A stretch of DNA of 64,000 bases from Pedobacter planticolens (GTDB lineage: Bacteria > Bacteroidota > Bacteroidia > Sphingobacteriales > Sphingobacteriaceae), in the NCBI RefSeq assembly GCF_014172375.1, contig NZ_WNXD01000002.1, positions 1,612,001-1,676,000 on the forward strand, written 5' to 3'. The stretch's first letter is position 1; every line of letters begins with the position of its first letter. The translations under genes were made by a program, and so were the position numbers. Of the stretch, positions 61,983-64,000 are shown piece after piece. The notes under the pieces are model-generated. The model was not told the DNA's origin and did no database searches. It was given only the letters and a program-made list of their open reading frames with translations.

Positions 61983-62981
61983 ATGATACCTAAAATTGCA
62001 ATGATTGGTGGCGGAAGTTGGGCTACCGCGATTATTAAAATGTTGTCGGATAATTTAACTGAGAAAGAGATTTTTTGGTGGATGCGTAATGAAGAAGCAA
62101 TAGCGCATATTAAGGCGTTTAAACACAACCCTAATTATTTAAGCTCCGTAGAAATTAAAGTGCCCGAAGGAAATATTTCGGCAGATATTCGTTCTATTAT
62201 TGCAGCTGCAGATTACCTAATTCTAAATGTTCCAGCAGCTTTTTTAAAGGAAACCCTGAAAGATGTAAGCCCTGCAGATTTAAAAGGGAAGAAGATTATT
62301 TCAGCAATTAAAGGTATCGTGCCTGATGAAAATCAAATCATTGGAGAGTTTATCAATCAAAAATACAATGTTCCCCTAACAGATATTTTGGTAATTAGCG
62401 GCCCATGCCATGCCGAAGAAGTTGCGTTAGAGAAATTATCTTATTTAACCATTGCAAGTGTAGATGTGGATTTGGCAGATCGCTTTGCCAAGCTTTTAAA
62501 TACTAGATATATCAAAACCAATGTATCTGATGATATTTTTGGAACAGAATACGCTGCGGTGCTTAAAAATATTTATGCGGTAGCAAGTGGTATTTGTCAT
62601 GGGTTGGGATATGGCGATAATTTTCAAGCCGTATTAATTTCTAACGCGATAAAAGAAATAAAAGATTTTGTAGATGCTGTGCATCCAATAGATAGAGATA
62701 TTAAAGAGTCTGCTTATTTGGGCGATTTACTCGTAACTGCCTATTCACAATTTAGCCGCAATCGTACTTTTGGTAATATGATAGGGAAGGGGTACACGGT
62801 TAAATCTGCTCAATTAGAAATGAATATGGTTGCTGAAGGTTATTATGCAGCAAATTGCATGCACTATATCAATCAAAAATACAAAGTACATATGCCAATC
62901 AGTCGTGCTGTATATGCGATTTTATACGAAAAACATTCTCCACATATTGAAATGGTATTGCTGACTGAGCAATTGAGTTAG
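61983..62981 (+). CDS. gpsA: Glycerol-3-phosphate dehydrogenase [NAD(P)+]
   Basis: A 332-residue dehydrogenase making sn-glycerol-3-phosphate for phospholipids. The nucleotide-binding motif GGGSWATA is at residues 9-16, with KIISAIKGIVPD and SGPCHAEEV and the catalytic Lys in EYAAVLKNIYAVASGI. The C-terminal YGDNFQAVLISNAIKEI matches the family. The stop overlaps the convergent GMC gene by 4 bp. Confidence 0.92.
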   Translation: MIPKIAMIGGGSWATAIIKMLSDNLTEKEIFWWMRNEEAIAHIKAFKHNPNYLSSVEIKVPEGNISADIRSIIAAADYLILNVPAAFLKETLKDVSPADLKGKKIISAIKGIVPDENQIIGEFINQKYNVPLTDILVISGPCHAEEVALEKLSYLTIASVDVDLADRFAKLLNTRYIKTNVSDDIFGTEYAAVLKNIYAVASGICHGLGYGDNFQAVLISNAIKEIKDFVDAVHPIDRDIKESAYLGDLLVTAYSQFSRNRTFGNMIGKGYTVKSAQLEMNMVAEGYYAANCMHYINQKYKVHMPISRAVYAILYEKHSPHIEMVLLTEQLS

Positions 62982-64000
62982 GTTGTTAATATCATATCCG
63001 CAGCTTTTTCTGCAATCATATATACAGGTGCATTAGTATTACCCGATACAATAGTTGGCATTATTGAAGCATCAACCACGCGTAAATTTGAAATACCTTT
63101 AACGCGTAACTGCTCATCTACAACTGCCATTTCATCATTTCCCATTTTGCAGGTGCCCACAGGGTGATAAACGGTTTCCATAATTTTTTGAATGTGCAGT
63201 AAAATAGCTTCGTCACTACTAAAATCTGGCGGACAAATGATCTGCTTTCGATATGGAGAAAATGCTTGTGCTTGCAAAACTTCTATCGCTTTTTTAGCAG
63301 CTTCTACCATTACTTTTTTATCGTGTTCATCACTTAAAAAATTAGGCTGTATAACTGGAAAATCAAGTGGGTTATTACTTCGTAAAGTTAAATAACCTCT
63401 GCTTTTTGGTCGTAATAAAGTAGGTAAAATAGTGAAACCATCTTCATTTACGGGAAATGATTTTAAATTATATACATCAGTCAAATATTCACCGCCAACA
63501 TGAGCTGCTGTAAACTGAAATTGATAATCTACTCGATCTGGATTTATCGAAGTGCTGCCAAAAGCTACTGCTTCTAACGGTCCGATAGTTAATGCGCCTT
63601 TTTTAAAAAGTAGGTAATTTGCAATATCTAGTACTTGATTTAAAGGTTTAATGTGATGATTTTGCCCTTCTTTAACCGTTGCTAAAGCACTTACTGCGAA
63701 AAACAAATGATCTTGTAAATTCTTACCAACACCAGGTAAATGCTGCATGCATTCTATTCCGAAACGGTTCAATTCTTCTTTATCGCCAATGCCCGAAAGC
63801 ATTAATAATTGTGGAGATGCGAATGCACCAGCAGAAAGGATAACCTCTTTATTGGCAAAGATTTCTTGTGTAGCATTTTTGCCAGTTAGTATTTCAATGC
63901 CTATCGCTTTACCATTTTTTACAATTACTTTTTTAGTATGTGTATGGGTAAGCACCGTTAAATTACTTCGGCTAAGGGCAGGTTTTAAAAAAACTACAGC
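62978..64000 (-). CDS. GMC family oxidoreductase (choline dehydrogenase-like), 5'-truncated
   Basis: The coding frame runs out of the window at 64000. At least 341 residues are visible, and the true N-terminus with the FAD loop lies beyond. The apparent GTG at 63955 is internal: the 15 codons before it (AVVFLKPALSRSNLT) are normal GMC sequence. The active-site region VYHPVGTCKMGND…AVVDEQLRVKGISNLRVVDASIMPTIVSGNTNAPVYMIAEKAADMIL is intact. It belongs to the choline-dehydrogenase/alcohol-dehydrogenase branch, unlike the sugar-oxidising GMC at 20271. Its substrate is unknown. Confidence 0.88.
   Translation of the reverse strand, partial: AVVFLKPALSRSNLTVLTHTHTKKVIVKNGKAIGIEILTGKNATQEIFANKEVILSAGAFASPQLLMLSGIGDKEELNRFGIECMQHLPGVGKNLQDHLFFAVSALATVKEGQNHHIKPLNQVLDIANYLLFKKGALTIGPLEAVAFGSTSINPDRVDYQFQFTAAHVGGEYLTDVYNLKSFPVNEDGFTILPTLLRPKSRGYLTLRSNNPLDFPVIQPNFLSDEHDKKVMVEAAKKAIEVLQAQAFSPYRKQIICPPDFSSDEAILLHIQKIMETVYHPVGTCKMGNDEMAVVDEQLRVKGISNLRVVDASIMPTIVSGNTNAPVYMIAEKAADMILTT

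Noticed and set aside
63955-63957. GTG as start of the terminal GMC gene
   Set aside because: The codons before it continue normal GMC sequence to the window edge, so the gene is truncated and not started here.

Overview
The window looks like chromosome of a Bacteroidota bacterium, most likely a Pedobacter-like member of the Sphingobacteriaceae. It is AT-rich. Several promoters fit the Bacteroidota form TTTG - about 19 nt - TAnnTTTG. It also holds families typical of the phylum: a Porin_10-type outer membrane protein, DUF5606, DUF2007, a zinc-less L36, and a GMC oxidoreductase paired with a gluconate 2-dehydrogenase subunit-3 protein. No rRNA, tRNA, CRISPR array, integrase or transposase was found.

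Layout. 1-2807: the right end of an acyl-carrier-protein-dependent cluster (two ACPs, a ketosynthase, an AcpS-type phosphopantetheinyl transferase, a PlsC-type acyltransferase), plausibly the edge of an aryl-polyene/flexirubin-like cluster. 2908-4136: a TauE/SafE permease with its DUF1634 partner. 4211-19609: the S10-spc-alpha ribosomal supercluster from rplC to rplQ, with secY, map, infA, rpmJ and rpoA. rpsJ (S10) is not upstream of rplC. The supercluster is broken by an internal promoter set in a palindrome before rpsH, by strong terminator-like hairpins after rpmD and rpsD, and by structured leaders before rplC, rplO and rpsM. rpmD and rpmJ are short and easily missed.

19639-31053: GMC oxidoreductase with its small subunit, a methyltransferase, dnaK, a TMEM175-like channel, a sugar-1-kinase/nucleotidyltransferase pair, a HerA-like ATPase and a DUF2059 protein. 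31054-33663 is mostly non-coding and repeat-rich: a 21-bp minisatellite, one orphan gene, and two 283-bp direct repeats whose hairpin arms have changed in a compensated way, inside 25-bp perfect inverted repeats.

33664-50532: M42 peptidase, GNAT, acyl-CoA carboxylase beta, a BRO/DinD-like gene with an internal palindrome, porin, SulP transporter plus carbonic anhydrase, P5C dehydrogenase, lpxK, purine nucleoside phosphorylase, an outer-membrane porin, a cyclophilin, DUF5606, and an unlisted 42-residue membrane peptide with a strong Shine-Dalgarno site. 50588-64000: TPR protein, rlmH, GH1 glycosidase, a lipoprotein, two DUF2007 paralogues, aconitase, a degenerate M23-like protein, polysaccharide deacetylase, a TolC/HlyD efflux pair, gpsA and a truncated GMC dehydrogenase.

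The most unusual material is non-coding: the covarying repeat pair, the minisatellite, the palindromes within or beside genes, and dispersed repeats that have become in-frame coding sequence in two genes.
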